DNA of 64,000 nt from Neodiprion pinetum (Eukaryota; Arthropoda; Insecta; Hymenoptera; Diprionidae), in assembly GCF_021155775.2 (NCBI RefSeq), contig NC_060233.1, forward strand, positions 40,217,609 through 40,281,608. Reading direction: 5' to 3'. This document shows, one piece after another, positions 1-14,740 of the stretch (its first letter is position 1; every line of letters begins with the position of its first letter). The translations under genes and the position numbers were made by a program. Under the pieces are notes generated by a model. That model made no database searches and had not been told where the DNA came from. It saw only the letters and a list, made by a program, of their open reading frames with translations.

Positions 1-2167
1 GGTATGCAAATGACGTGAAAACACTTGCACTGTACGAAGTCCTCGTTCTTAGGCGACTAACGGCTGCCGGAGTCGAGTCAATCAGCCCCGGGTTCAAGTC
101 CCGTGCAATTCAGACTTGGGCTTGCGATTCCGCGTCCGGAATGGTCCGTATTTGCGTTTACGATTGCGCGTTTATGCTCCGCGCGCCCATGACGCTCCAA
201 CAAAGGTCCATTGTGTCTTCGAGTCACAATAAGATCCAGCGTCTCGGTGTACGAGTCCGAAGTTGGCCGGTCTCGACGGGGAGAGGACTCAATTAATGAA
301 CGATTATTTCCCGCTCCCACTTGGCCGCATTGTCCACGAAGAATGGAGATATTAATGTTCTAGCCTTTCAAGTCGCGACGCGGTCAAGATTACTGCCATG
401 CTCAGGGTTTTTAAAATCGGACGCTAGCCTTTTTAACCGTGTGATTCAATTAACTGCACCGACAACTCGGATTAACCAAAGTCACCGACTGCTTGCTTGT
501 GTGTCGCGTTTTACTTGTAGAGTTGCGGAATTTCACGCGGCCATCCGTAACAATAAGAAAGCCGTCAACGAAACCGTTATGCTTATATTGTTGAACCATT
601 TTTGCCCGCTCGAATTAATTTGCCAAATCGCGAGGCCAGCCGATGGTTTCATGTTTGAAGAGTCTTTCCTTCAACTCGCTGCTTCCATTTAATCATGTTT
701 CACTCATGTTTTCCCCCATCCTGTCCGTAATACATTGCCCGAATCGTCTGCACCGCAACGAGACTATTGTGATTTGAAGCTCGTTACAGGAATTGGATAA
801 TTAAATGCTTCTTAACTTCTAGTAACCAATGACGGTGTTTTTGACGCTATTCAATTTCTCAGCCACGTAAATTGGCAACCGCGACTTTATACCCATTCGA
901 CAAACGTTCGGGCGAAACATCTCGAGCCAATCTCGTCCTGTTAGTTCACAACTACGTTTTCAGAATCTACGGAGACGATGAGAAGTGAACAGGCATAAAA
1001 CGAAGAAACAGCGACAAACTGAATCTGAACTTGCATAACGTTCAGTAATTAGCCGAGCTTCAGCGTTTAACCGAGAAATCGAACGTGGTCGAAATTGGGG
1101 TCTTAAAAGCGATTGTACGGGGTGACAATATGAGGTGATTGTGAAATAGAGGAGCTACGAAGTGTGCGACGGGTATGCGTGTGATATAATGACAAATCGG
1201 GTTCCTTTGTCGGTGGAAACTGATTGACGCGTATCCCGAAGAAAAGTCGGAGCAGCCTCGTTGGTCCGTAAGCAGAGAATCATCAAGCGGCTAAATTTGA
1301 TAGAGGGAACAATAGCTGGCGTTGGTCGAGCAGTGATTACGCGGGCCAAGCTTGGGTCGTTTCTGTGTACCTATAAGGAATCGAAAGGACCAAAGAGCAA
1401 GGTGTAAGTTGATCCGATCCAATAGATCAAGAGGCAGATGCTGCGCCGCTTATTACGAGGGGTCGATAGGTCAACTGCTCGCATAAACCATTTAGGGCTG
1501 ATTGTTCCTCTCGATAGTCGATACCCGCGATATTTCCCAGAGGTATCGACTATCTCCTCGGCGCATCTCCCGTGGGTCCCGTCAGTCCTCCGGGCCCCTC
1601 GGTCCTCCGGAGCTGGGTCCGTGCTCCGCCGACTGCCTACTCTGATCCTGCATATCCGCCTACACGCCGCGCGGCAAGGACGAGAATCTCGATTAAATAT
1701 TAGCCACGCTCACGAGGAAAGCACACGTACAAAGCAACGGGCAGCGGTAACGCTTTGCCAACGAGATTTAAACGGGATCAGAAACAGATTCCACACCGCG
1801 ATTAAAATACGTATAACCCACACCCCGTGCACATCGACCATATCGTTCATACGACCTGTATTTAACCCTGATCGACAGCCCGGCCCGCGTTCGAATCCAT
1901 TGATTGTTATTAATACCGGCCCAGGCGGCAAACCCGGAATCACGATCTCGCAGAAAGTTTCCTCCCCGTAACTTTCTGACACCGCGAAGCAGTCACGCGA
2001 GGATCCGTTCGTACCGACCTGGCTTCTGGTTCCAGATCCACGGTTCTGCAAGCTTCGTTTCAATTTGTTACTTATATCGTCATCGACGGATTGCCGGAAA
2101 GGATCGCGGGGCGTCAAATTCCACGAAGCGTTTTGCTCCTGCATACGCTTGTGACGAAGAGAGAAAA

Positions 2168-2172
<5 letters not shown>
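1..2172. other. no gene recognised
   Basis: Mixed composition with a GC-rich stretch near 1.55-1.70 kb. Open frames of up to 177 codons overlap on both strands without domains, and I treat them as chance. Confidence 0.55.

Positions 2173-2260
<88 letters not shown>
2173..2260. repeat. (AG)44 microsatellite
   Basis: An uninterrupted AG dinucleotide run of 88 bp, preceded by about 25 bp of impure purine sequence. Confidence 0.97.
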
Positions 2261-2263
<3 letters not shown>

Positions 2264-5200
2264 TGAGCGCCTCGCGATACCGCGAAATTCATGCCGGGGA
2301 TGCGGAATAAATAATAACGTAAGCTAAAGCTTAATACGGGTACGCGCGTGTATATATAATGCATAATGCGAGCACGCATGCACGCGGAGAGAGTCCCGAG
2401 CCAAGATGAAGATTTTACGGCCTCTTATAGATATTGAAAACTTCTCCTTGCCCGGAGCGGAGATCGGAGATAAAAAATTAATAGCCGCTTTTGGCAACCC
2501 TTCGCCTCGACTTAACTGGCGGGAACAAATTTTATTACCAAATTTTATTTCACGTACCTATATAATGCGAGGCCGAGATATACGTACGAGATATTACCGC
2601 ATGTGCACGCGGCGCAAATAATAAAAATAATAAAATACCACCGGCTACGTCAAAATGCCGAGTACATACGCAACTCTTCGCAACGCGGTTATCTCCTCCT
2701 TCGTCCGTCGTAAATATCTTCCCGTTTCTTCGATCCTAATCGCAAGTGCCTCGCCTAGGATGTGCGCGGAGCTAACAAGATCAGACATCTCCGGTTTGTT
2801 TTAAAATTCAGGCCGCCCCGGCCGCCCAACTTGAAACGCATCGTCGAACAGATCGAGTTGCGAATTGATTTCTCAGACCGCAAATCCACGTGACTGGACT
2901 AACCCTTTTTCCAATGTGGTTTACACGCGACCGTTGAACAAACGCAGTCTTGCTTTTTAGTTAACGATTCGTGTCTTTTCTGCTCAGTTTAGCGCCTGCA
3001 ACGCTTCCAGACATTGCGATACAAATTTTATGACGCAAAACCTTCACTCCGGTATATTCCATAATAACGTAGCCGAACGGTTGAGTCAACGCGATCTCGA
3101 GTCCTGCCTTGCGATTAGCCAATCTCGGCTAACCTATTACAGCTTCGAGACTCCTTCTGTTTATAACGTAATGAATCATATTTTGCGGATACTTTCGGGT
3201 TCACACAACAAATACCCGCGCAAGCTTCACCCGCCGATTGGCAAACGCACTCTAATGTTTATCCTGAATAAATAAAAAATAAATTTCTTTCTTCAACTAT
3301 GATGGATTTAACTGTCGTAAAAATCAAACATTATACCATTCGTCGATTATCTCTTATCTGTAAATGGAGACAGGTTATAGCGAAAAGCTTTCAGACCAAA
3401 GGGTTGGAAATATATCACAAAGTCTTCGGCAAATACGATTACAGGCGGATTACACAGAGATGGAAAAGGAAAAACTAACGGGATCACGCGTTTATCTCGA
3501 CGATGGGAACCCTTCCCTCAACCGATACCAGAATCGCACTCCGGATATCACGAGTGCTGTTTGCTTTCTATTTAGGTCCTTCGACCGCGCTACCATACGT
3601 TGTAAACCTCACCGTTTTACCTGCCCGTCCCGGATCCAGGGGTGGAACTGGATCCGTGTAGCCGCGGTAACTTGGTCGTGGATTTATGGTGAGAATGTTA
3701 CGACGACTCGGCAAAGGCGGCTCGCAGGTTCCCCGGCATAAGTCCTGGAAACGCATATCGTCGAGCACCTCGGGGCCCCGGAGGATCCAGGAGGGCCAGG
3801 GCGCGAGGAAGAGGCGGTGCCGCCTCGTAAAACTCGGATTTACTTCATCTGGCCGGCGTGGAACGGAGTTACCTACTGCTCGCCACACATCGATGCCGAG
3901 TTATAGACACTCCCTCATCTCGCGGCTACACGTCGGTCGGTTCATCCCGCGTAATCTCGGATCTCTCGCGAGATGCTTATCAACGCGTTGTACATACGTG
4001 TGTATACCTACGGCGCCCAACGTAGTGTTACTAAAAAGTACCCACCTCGCCGCGATAAAATACCGAGTTTGCTGCTTTCGATTATACCACGCCGCCTGCA
4101 ATCCTCCCCACACTCGGCAAAAAGTAGGCACGCTCGTAAATATCGTATAAACGAGGAAGAGTTTAAGCGTTGCACTGTATCAGTCACGATTTTTGACAGT
4201 TAGACTGCCGCTACTCGTTGACGGAGCTTCTTTTTTCGCCCGATTGACACGCTGAGGGAAAAAAGTCATTGAATAAACTAAATGTCTGGTCACGGGTGGC
4301 GAAGTAAGTATTTTATTTGTCTCAATTCACGATCTATCGGTCGAAAAAACTGTTCGTTTGATTCGACTGAATTTTGTTAGATCAACATAAGTATTTCGTT
4401 GAATTGCTCGCATTTGGTTGAATCGAACGAATATCACTTGACTCACGTAAACCTTTCCTTCCGTGTAGACTTTTCTTCCTGATTCCGGATCATTCCAGTT
4501 TCTGGATTCGGTCGGAGGCAGGGACGCGGGATAGTTCGTGTAGTTTAAGCTATACCAAATCCCGTAGGACATAGTAATATAGTTATTATCGGCGGGGGTC
4601 CCGCGGGGCATAAGAAAGCGACGAACCCGGCATTAAAAACCAATTTTTAGTCCCGAAAAAACCTCCGCTCCGGCATAATAACAGACCCGGTAATCTATAG
4701 TAGGTTTTCTGTCCTGGTTCGACCTACCACCGACCCTACGGTGGAGCGGTCTCGCCGGGTGGATAATCGGCCAAATTGATGCCCCAGCCTCCGCGGGACT
4801 TTTTTCAATTAAAATGGCGACGACGCCGAGGAGCAGGGAGGAGGGAACAGCTGCCGAACGAGCCAACGCAATATGAAATGTCTATATCAGGCCCAGCCGG
4901 GCGAGACTCGGCTTAACCGGGACCGAGTTATCCCAGGCCCCGCAAATCGTCCGACACGCTAACGCGATCGAGCCATCGATCTCCGATCGACGAGCCTAGG
5001 ATCGAAGATACGATTCGCGACTCTATCGATCAGCGAAGAGGCAGCGAGAAGCTTTTGACCTCCGAGAAATTCGGGGCTGCGTTTTAATTTCCCGAATTCG
5101 CCGACGCCTCGCGCTGTAAATCAAACGGGCCTGATGCCCCGAGGACGGGTCTAATAGAATCCGTCCAATTATCCCGGGCAGCCCTGCACGGCTCTCTTAC

Positions 5201-8200
5201 CTCTTGCCTCTTGCCTATTTCTATTAGGCCTGTTGTGCCCCTCGTGTAAGAATACGGCCAATTACCAGACGGGTGGGTAAAAAATGCGACTGAATCCCGC
5301 GGCGGCGGCATCCTCGGGAAATATTAGTCCGCGTCTGCCGCTCTCGTATATCATTATTACGTCATTACCCACACGATTACGTACCCCGACGGTTGACATG
5401 CGATATCCGGCTTCTTCGGGGAGTCGATTGTTTTTAAAAAATCTCTGGTCGTCTCCGCGCGCCGATCGGGATCGAATCGGCAATTTTCGGAGGCTCCGAA
5501 CTCCGACGGAAGTACGAGGAGCAGAGCTAGGCGGCGAAAGGAGCAAAGGTCGAGCCCGTAGGAGTGCGGTACGTGTAATAAAAATTCGGGAGCAAGTTAA
5601 CTCGATATAAAAGCACAGAAGCTGCTCGCGTGCCCGAGGGCATTACGGTGGTAACGGCACGCCAACTGCAGCGGGAGCGGTTTGAATTTCGAACGTTAGA
5701 GGTAATTCCATCGGCGGGGTGTTCTAATTGGCCTCTCATTACCGATGCGCGCTTGTTTCCCGCCTGTCCCACGCTGCAGTTTCTGTTACACCTCCCCCCC
5801 CCCCCGCGCTCTTGCCGAACCGTTTCTCGCATTCGGGACGTACGCGGATCGGTGCAACGATTGCATGTGTGCCGAGCATCGAATGCGCAACGCTCCGACA
5901 TTTGCGAAACATAGAGACTACGCTGTTATTGGGAGTTATTATTTGCAGCGGGACCGTTCCATTTAACGGTCGATTGTTTCAAACGCTTCGATTATACGCT
6001 GTTCGGTGCGCCGCGATAATGCGGAAATTTATGCTCCTGCACGCGCGGTGCTTTTGTCGCGGGACGCTCCAAGCCCGATGCGGGAAATACGGTTTTTCCG
6101 CGTTTCAGACTCTTGCTTTGGGATCGGGGAACGAGTCGGAATCGTTTTATCGCGGTGTCGTGCTACTCGGAACGTAATTCTATATACGATTTCACTTCTC
6201 CCCGGGCTGCGTGTATTATATCATATATACACCTTTAACACAGAGGGTTGGACGGAATTTATGGAGATTTCTCGAACGGTCGGATACCTAGATTGCAATT
6301 AAGTTGTACGATCGGAAGCACGCGAGATACCGGATTGCACCCCGTTCAAGCGTGGGTACGTGATATTATACGTATGCACGTGTACCACTGCTGCTATACA
6401 TGTAGGAAGTAATTAATTTGCGAGAAAAATTTCAAGGCGCACGATCGCCCACGTATGGCGTTTCATCTAATAACGCGAGGATGATTTATATTTATTAATT
6501 TTCAAACCGGCTCATCAGCAGCCTTGGTTAAACACGCTCATTACGTGCGTCGGTAAGCTATGGGGGAAACGGTTGCGGTTGTACGGGGAAGCCGTAAGGA
6601 CGTGAGATCTTATAAAATTGACCGTAAACATCGATGAACTGCGTATGAAAGAGCGCGGAAGCTTGAATTTATCGGCTCGTCGTCAGCTGCGCGTTTGTCT
6701 AATTCTCGTCATGATCGAACCGATCGCTTCATTCGTCGATCACTAATCGCGGCTTACGCAGCTTGCGACTTGCGGCTTGCACCCGAGCCCGCTTCGACTC
6801 GGCTTCGATCGGTTTTGGTAAAATCAAATTAGGTCAGATATAGGGTTACGGGTGACGACGACGTCGTCGATTTTACCCACCCCGAAATCGAGACAAATAT
6901 TATCACCCGCACGCCGTACTCGTGGACTAATTTCGCCTCTGCCAGGTTGACAAATTAATCCCCTCACCCAGAATTCGGCTTACATACGCAGCGGGAATTA
7001 ATAGGTGTTAACGTGAAACTGTGCCCGAAAATCAATCTCCTCAGCGTCGTCGTGCAAGAATTGATACGCGGCTGCGTCGATTATACGGGGGGTTGAAAAA
7101 AGAATCGTGACAAAGAAGCAACCGCATTCTGGGGCGTGTTTGGACAGCGGAAAAAAATAATAGCTAAAAGTGAGCAGAGAATCCACATGTGCGAATTCCG
7201 TAGAGCGAAAAGCTGCGGTTGGGAAAATAAACGTTACGGGACGTCGGAAGGGAGGACAAAGAAACGGAAGATACTAGTTTGGGGAATGGATTATTATATT
7301 AGACGTGTATATAACATCGACGTTTCCACGAATCGGACAAAGCGGCGATATAATTCAATTTCCGTTTTTACCTGCGGATGCGACGAACAAAAAAAAATAA
7401 ATAAATAAAAAGAACAGAAAAAGACAAGGAATGTCATGCAGTTCGAAAAGCGGGACAAGGTGAGAGTGAAAAAACGGGGCGACGGGACAGGGGTAAATTG
7501 AGCCGTCAAGCGGTTCGTTATTAATTTCAACACCACGCCCGCAGGACTCGACTCAGCCAATAGTCCTGCGACGGGCCTGACCGAGTCGTTTCGGCAGTTT
7601 GGCGCTTTCAGCTTAGTCATTTGAAAAATTGAATTATACGGAAAGAGACGCGGCCTTACGCCGAGCCGGCGTATCGAGTCACAGTCATCGACGCGACGCT
7701 GGCTAGAGTCACGGAGGATGGCAGCAGGTGACGTGAAACGAAATTAATCAATTAACACCGGCGGCCAAAAAGTTAAAAAAGCTAAAAATACAGTCACCGC
7801 CAGAATTTAACCAAAGCGACGCCCTGAAATCGAGACTCGTTACGAAGCTGCGAGTAAACTGATCGCGAGTCAGCGCAGTGACGATGGCAATTTTTTTTTT
7901 TGCTGCGGATTTTTGATACTCGCTCCGCAAAAACCGCCGCCTCGAGCATTTGTAGGCGCCGAGACTCCCGGTTCGACTGTTTTGTAACCGTGTAATCACA
8001 GCCGGGATATTCAGCGACGCCTCTGATATAATTGTCGTGATTTTAAGTAGCTCTTAACGAGTTGGAAAATAAAACTATCGAAAAAGAAGAAAGAGCGCAG
8101 CCGTTAAATTATTCTCGCGCGGTGCGCTGAGGATTCCTCGCAGTGAAAAATGGTCGGACGATATTGTAATTAATTACACCGACCAGCCCGTGGAAGCTGC

Positions 8201-9610
8201 AGCGACTATTCACGCTACTTGTTTACTAATTCTACCCGCGACAGCGCGGAGAAACGACGAAACGTGTAACAAGATGTAAACATGCAAGAACGGAAACCGC
8301 GATTAATATTGTACGTTTCACGGGTGTAAAGTCGAGTTCGATAACTCAGATTTGAATCAAGCGACGTTGAGTGAAAACGGTCGCAGATTATTCGAAAGGA
8401 AAAACCGCTTCGTTACACGTTATATTTTAAATTAGTTTACACATGTTCAATTTTACACACACGCGCAGCGTGTAAGGAGCGAGCTGCATCACGGAAGCAG
8501 CGAACGAAAATTGAATGAAAAGAAAACGAAGCGAAGGAAAATAACGTAGGAGAAGCCAGAGAGGCCTCCGAACGCCTACTCCTAACGATATTTTAATTAA
8601 ACCTGGTGCAGACCGTAAGAGAAATTCAATCTCCAGATAATAAATGATTACGACCGACACCTTTCCCGTCTTACCAAGGCCCGAATCTCTGACGAGGCCC
8701 CCGCGCCGATCGTTTCAACCAACATGTCTTAATTGATGTCTGTAATTAAAAAGAGGCGAGTTGACTCTCTCGAAGCTGTACATTCACATCGTACGACTGT
8801 TGAACAGCGGCGAAAAATCCGGGATATTATCCGCTGCAGCGTTTCGGCGAAGGAGAATTACCAACGAATTTCGGAAGAGGTATGGCAACTGATAATTACA
8901 CTCACGGACGACGGAGACAGAGCTGCGGGAGAAAGGCTCGCGTTCTTTCGGCCAAGATTTAAAGACTTCTCGGAGGTGTGAATGCGCGCAGCGCGGTCGA
9001 ATATTTCCGCTGCCGAATGGCAGGCCGTGTGGGTAGGTGCGGGACGAATGCGGGGAGGTGTGAGGCAGGGTGGCCCATCCATGCGCGAGCATGATATATG
9101 GCTGACGTGTTAATTGCCTTCCAGTCCTACGCCAACCTGGATCACCGTTCGACCAGAGCCTAGGCTGAACGGCCCGTCTACAAATCGAGGGCTAACTGTT
9201 TGTTACAAGCTGATACTGACTCGGAGGGGGAGGGAAATCCCGAGGGAATACGTGCCTTGGAAACGATGCGCGAGGGTGTCCACGGCCGAGTTTTCTTAAG
9301 GGATGACGAAAACGGGAACGAGGGTCGCGCTTCATTCCCGCAAAGAATCTCCCGGTGAGTACCTTGCTCAATTTTCGATTTGTCTTATACTTGTACGTTG
9401 GAGTCACGCGGATGGTGCGGTGTGATCATTTCGGTACAATTTAGCCAACGAATGAATATCTTGGAAAAGTAGCTTGGCCACGTGGCAAAAGGATCGTAGT
9501 ATCAAAATAGTATCAAAATCTAGTCGCAGCGTAAATCCAATTTAGCGTAAAATTTTTAAGTGAGGGGGGAGTTGAAACTGTATCATCGAGCAAAATTTCT
9601 GCGCAGCATG
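2261..9610. other. no gene recognised
   Basis: Intergenic or intronic-looking sequence. It includes a 12-base C run at 5794-5805. A patch at about 4.25-4.48 kb has repeated TTGAATC/GATTCGAC-like words that may be an old repeat. No RNA gene or domain-bearing frame was seen. Confidence 0.55.
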
Positions 9611-9775
9611 CTTGAGCATTCTCGCGTTTTGTTATAATCGAGAAATACGGTTCTGGGTAGAAAATTAAAATTGACTTTTACAGCCGTAACCAAAAAATTA
9701 ACTGCGACACGTCGCTCTTATCTTTCGATACATCGTCACTAACTGTTAATATTTCTCGATTTCTGAAAACTCTAC
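9611..9775 (+). repeat. diverged interspersed repeat, copy 1
   Basis: It shares an ordered series of words with 14570-14740: ATCGA(G/A)AAATA, TTCT(G/A)GGTA, AAAAT(T/G)AAAATT and a GTTACC/GTAACC element. Similarity is roughly two thirds by eye. It is non-coding and probably an old transposon relic. Confidence 0.4.
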
Positions 9776-12700
9776 ATCGTGGCCATTCTACTCTCCGACG
9801 CCCACACTGTAAACAATTCGTTCGACGATCAGGTAAACGTGAGCGAGTATGAAGGGTAATAAGATATTGATAATTAGTAAAACCCGTTCCTGCAACGGGG
9901 CCCCGCCTACTCGCGGCTCCTTCGCGTCTTCCTTTTCTTCGCCTCCTCTCCTCCCTCCTCCTCTTCCACGACTCGATCTCGGCGCAGCGCTGGCCCTCGC
10001 GACGACGCTCCTCTTTTGTTTCGGATCGAGAAGAGATTTCGATCGTCGGTTGCAGTCGTATAACGACCGGCTAACGCAGCGTCCCGCCTCCTGCAAACGC
10101 CATAGAACCCCGCGATCATCGAGGGGCCCAGGATCCATCAGTTTATCCTGTCCCGCCGGACGCCTGTAAGGATCAAGTCTCGATCCTTCTCCTTCTTCTT
10201 CGTCTCCTTCCTTTTCTGGTTAAATTAATTTGTGGCGATTAATTTTTAATTAAATCCCTGCCAAGGAGCCTCGGCCGGTTTTCTCGGTAGGCGAGAAACC
10301 GCACGGCGAGCATTCGTATTGTACGACGTACAAGGTATAACCGGCTGCATATTATACGCAGCGTACGAGACGCGCGGTCGCGGCTCTCGCTCGAAAATTG
10401 TTTCGGCTCCGAAATAGGTGGGTAGGGTAAATAAATAACGGACGAACGGCCGAACCGGCAGATCGAACGGCGGCCGCTCGCGCCTCGCTCATTCTTCCTT
10501 TTAATTACAGAAACGGAACACTCGTAAATCTATCTTCTCGACGCCAGTTCTCGCCTCGGTTCTCGCATATACCGCGAGCTAGGTGGACCCCGGTTATTGG
10601 GAGGCGAGATAAATTACTGCAGATAAAGTGCAATCTTGGAAATAGCACCGCCATCCGACGCCTCCGGGCCCGGTTAACCCAAGACAAACAGCTTGACGGC
10701 GCGACTTGCTGACCAACGAGACGCGCAAGCTGAAAAGAACCGAGAAACGGGCTTCAGAGATCGATGGAAATCGAATCTCTCCGTGTCGGTAAGTCGTATC
10801 CGTTGTACCGGGATGGTCCTTACTTGAGGTGCTGACGAATTTTTGCTGCCCGACCCTCCAAATCAACGTCAAATAATTCAAAAACGATTGCCGAATTTTT
10901 TTTGAATTTTTCCCTTAACTCTAAGATGATTCGCATTGCGATTGAAGTTTCTTATGGAAGTAATATTGGTAAAAAAAATTTCTCGGTACATATTTTATTG
11001 TAAAAGTAATAATGTTTTATATAATGTTAAATAAGGACCACCCTGCCATTGTACGTATGACTTTTTGTCAATTTCTGGTGTTGCAGAAGCTGAAATGAGT
11101 TTAGCAGAGCCTGAAACCGGGTTAATATTGTTCTTAATTTTTGACCCAGCAAATTTAAATAAAAAATGACAATGCAGCGATTGATGGAGTAACGATAGTC
11201 CAGCGAAATTTGGTTTGTCCTTATTTCTTGGGCCCCCACAAATTGAGAAATAATCGTGCTACCTTTTTTTCCGCGACTCCTTCGCCGTACAATTTTATAC
11301 ACTCGAACCCCGCGCGAAAAGCGCATCGCTGTTCTTCGGCCGTGCGCGTTTAGAGGATCCCCGGAATCGAGTCGAGGGCTCGAGGCACGAAGACTCGAAG
11401 TTAAGGCCCGGTCGGCGGCCTTCATAAAATCGTCGTAAACCCTAAACGACTGTAAAGTTGACGCCCTAGAGTGAGACTGCATCGTTGTTTAGCTCTCGCA
11501 CGCCGAGAATTGCGCGGTTGTGCACCGGCCTGCGCTAAATCAAACCGAAGCCACGCCTTCGGCCTCGCCGTGTGGTTCCTGCCGACTTAAAACTCTAGCT
11601 TGCAACTCTCGACGCAGAAACGCTTCGCCGCCTTTTATTCGGGGAGAAAATACCTTGTTCAGGAATCAGCTGATCAAAAATCGGAAACGATGTTTTTCGG
11701 TAAATTTTGGCATCATATTCAGACAAAGACGACGTCAAAATAGCATAAATTGAAGAGGACATTTTGAAAAGTCTCTAAATACTACTTTTTCCTAACGATA
11801 AATAATTATTAAAAAACGGAAAATGGCCTCCTTCGTTTCTTTTTTTTTTTTCTCAATTTTAGATGCAGACACTTACAGACTTTTTTAATTATCCTCTTCA
11901 ATTACCCGCAACTTTTGTAATGTCCACATTCCAACGTTGAAACCAACGATAAGATTTGACTGTACAGAATTATGAATTGTTAACAATATCCGATATCAGT
12001 AACAGTCGAAAAATTCTTGAATTTATATTTTCTACGATATTATGAAAATGTTCCAAATTCTTGCAGTGATAGACTCTCAGGCTCGTCGCGTACCATCCCA
12101 GCTGGATTTTCACAGATAATCCAAGGAGTTACGGGTGGCTGAATATGGGAGACGACTGCGAAGACGCGGGGAGGTCGATCTGGTAAATAATAAATTTGAT
12201 CGGCGCCCTTTCATCCTGCGGCGAGAAGGATGGGGGGTGGAGGTTGACGGGACCAGATGGAACGGGACGAGCACAATCTTACGTATCAATTAGTCCCGTG
12301 TTCCCGAGCTGCAAGGATAGAGAAGTTGCCCCCCGGTAAGCCTCCGCTGGCAGCCCCCCGCAGGCCTTTGACCGAGGGCCGCTCTCGAGGTGTGAGAACT
12401 TGTGCCGACCGGACCGTGTAACCGGCGAACGACTGGTGGTCCGGACGTCTTCATCCCCGGGACTTCGTGATCGAAGAGCTCGAGGTGACGCGCGTTTCTA
12501 TTTCTCGCTCTTTTCGTCGCCGGAAAGTTTTTAATCGGGGGAATGGTCCCCTTAAATTGGGTCAGAGAGTGAGCAGGGATCACTCGTTTTAGCGAAAATA
12601 TGGTGCACGTATCGGTTGGTTTATGGTTTGACGTATCCCCCCCACCCCAAACGTGAAGAAAATCCCCGTTATGACAGTTTTGGAATCACTAATATCTCGA

Positions 12701-13142
12701 CGTTGAATCAAGGTTCGGAACACATTTTACTTTCAGTGTACCAAAAAGTTATGGTCGATATCAAAACCTGTGTCACCGTTTGGGGTAGGTGATGAAAATC
12801 ACAAGTGTTTTCAAGAATAATATTTTCTACGCGTCATTCGATACTGCTTCCTCGGAGCGGAAATGAGTTTTTTATTCTTTTTTTGCAGATCGTGTGAAAC
12901 GAAGAACACTTGCAATCGTCAGTCCCAAGAACGAAAGTCAGTCGCGATTGGACAAAATGTTGAGTCAGTCCAGTCCTGCAGCGATTAATCGTTGAAGGTA
13001 GACGAATCGCGAGGCGGAGCCCCGGGGGCAAGTTGGAAAGGGTTGGATGGAGTCGAGGCGCGGTAGACAAGTTAATAGCGCGCAAAGTCAAGTCTGACCC
13101 TTTATGCCACTTGACAAGTGCCGCACCAGCACCACCAGCAGA
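9776..13142. other. no gene recognised
   Basis: GC-rich to about 10.5 kb, then AT-rich at 10.9-12.1 kb, with scattered homopolymer runs. Nothing here supports a gene. Confidence 0.55.
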
Positions 13143-13169
13143 AGCAGCAGCAGCAGCAGCAGCAGCAGC
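13143..13169. repeat. (AGC)9 microsatellite
   Basis: A pure AGC trinucleotide run, with an impure extension back to about 13124. It yields poly-Leu, poly-Ala or poly-Gln frames depending on frame and strand, none with coding support. Confidence 0.93.
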
Positions 13170-14569
13170 GGTACACTTACACATGTAAACTCTGGGACTC
13201 GGGGACTTGAGAGAGCTTCGGGCGAGTTGGTGAGATTGTGGCGACGATTACGCTTCTGACGGCTCATTATGCTAATTATGCTAATTACGGTGAACAACGA
13301 GCGTTGTGCACACCGCGATCACTCTACTCGCAGTGCACGAGTTTATTGCATGCGACCAATCGACGATGTTCCGTCGGGTTTGCGTGGCGCTGATGGCTAG
13401 ATTCCGATTGAATGTACCTTATATACAACTGGATCGGAACTTTGAAGAGTTTTTGGCAAGTGAGAAGGGTTTCGGAATCTTAGGAAGATTAATTTAAAGG
13501 GTCGCGAACGATGCTGGAAGCCGTCATGCTTCTCTCGTCAACGATGACCACAGATTTCTACTCAAATTGCCATCTTTCGGCACGCAGTCCGTCCAGTGTA
13601 AGAATATTTAAGAATATGAACGCGGAATCGGCAATCAAACGCAGACACCCGGTTTCTCCACACTTTACGTAATTCGCCGTAATGCAACTTGGCAAAAGAA
13701 TATAAAAAGCTCGAACCATTTATTCGAATTCCGAAAAACCCTCTGATGTGAATTCACACGGTAGAATTTTTATCTCGAACAAATTGACAAGTGCGGTATT
13801 TTAAAGTCTTAGAGAAGATCCAGCTGCGATCAATCCTCGAATTGACGAATGATAGATCATACACCGATCATCGGATTCTCTTCTCTCTTCGCCGAGATTT
13901 CTCCACTTCTAAACTCGAAATCGTTACGGTTACGAATGATACCTTATCAGCCCGCATGCCTTACAGTCGGTAACGAACCCTTGGCCGTTCCTCTCTCAGT
14001 CCGGCGTGCGTGCGTGCAATTTGATGAAACAACCGGGATAGATTCCAATCAGTTTCTTCGTACGGTATATAATGGTACGTAATAGTAGAGCCAAATAGAT
14101 TAGAAGCTGGCCGTTCGCTGGGTGTTACAACGAGCGACCCCCTGCCGGCAGCGCCGGGTTTTGGTGGGTGTTAAGTAATATATTATCCCGCAAACACCTG
14201 GCCCCCAGACCTCAGCGGGTGCGGGCCTCCCGAGAACATAAAGAGATGTATTCTTTATTCTTTCACCGAAGAATGATGATGACTTGTTAACACCCCACCC
14301 TTCGAACCGGAGTGAAAAAAATACCCACACCCACGGAGAGATGGAAATAAAAAACACAGGGCCCAATCTAGCAAAATTGAGATTCCGTCAAAGATGCACG
14401 TGCCACGATTTCCAGTATTAAAAAATCTGTAAAAAACAGCACAAAACCGAACAAATTTATACGAATCGATCATTTTTTCATATTTTTGTGGTCGTTTTGT
14501 CCTAATATCGACTGCCGTCAAACGTACACTGAGAGATATTTTCAATTCCGGTTGCCGCTGAGTCCTTAA
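13170..14569. other. no gene recognised
   Basis: No domain, splice-supported frame or RNA gene was seen. Confidence 0.55.
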
Positions 14570-14740
14570 ATATTTTCAGTTTTTACCACGATCGAAAAAT
14601 ATACTTCTAGGTACAAAATGAAAATTAGTTTTCTAGCTGTTACCGGAAACTCTGGTATCCGTTACTATTCTTTCTCATTAGTACGACTGTTGCTATATTT
14701 TCTTGCAACCGTTGCGAAAATTTAATGCCTGTCTAAGAAT
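14570..14740 (+). repeat. diverged interspersed repeat, copy 2
   Basis: Counterpart of 9611-9775 in the same orientation. Related GTTACC-containing sequence appears to continue to about 14930, so the full element may be longer. Confidence 0.4.

Noticed and set aside
45..110. tRNA-like B-box (GGGTTCAAGTCCC) near the left end
   Set aside because: No matching acceptor stem or credible A box and D arm at the right distance, and the T stem has an end mismatch.
1438..1971. 177-codon open frame in GC-rich DNA
   Set aside because: No domains, antisense frame of similar length, and no splice or start context beyond chance.
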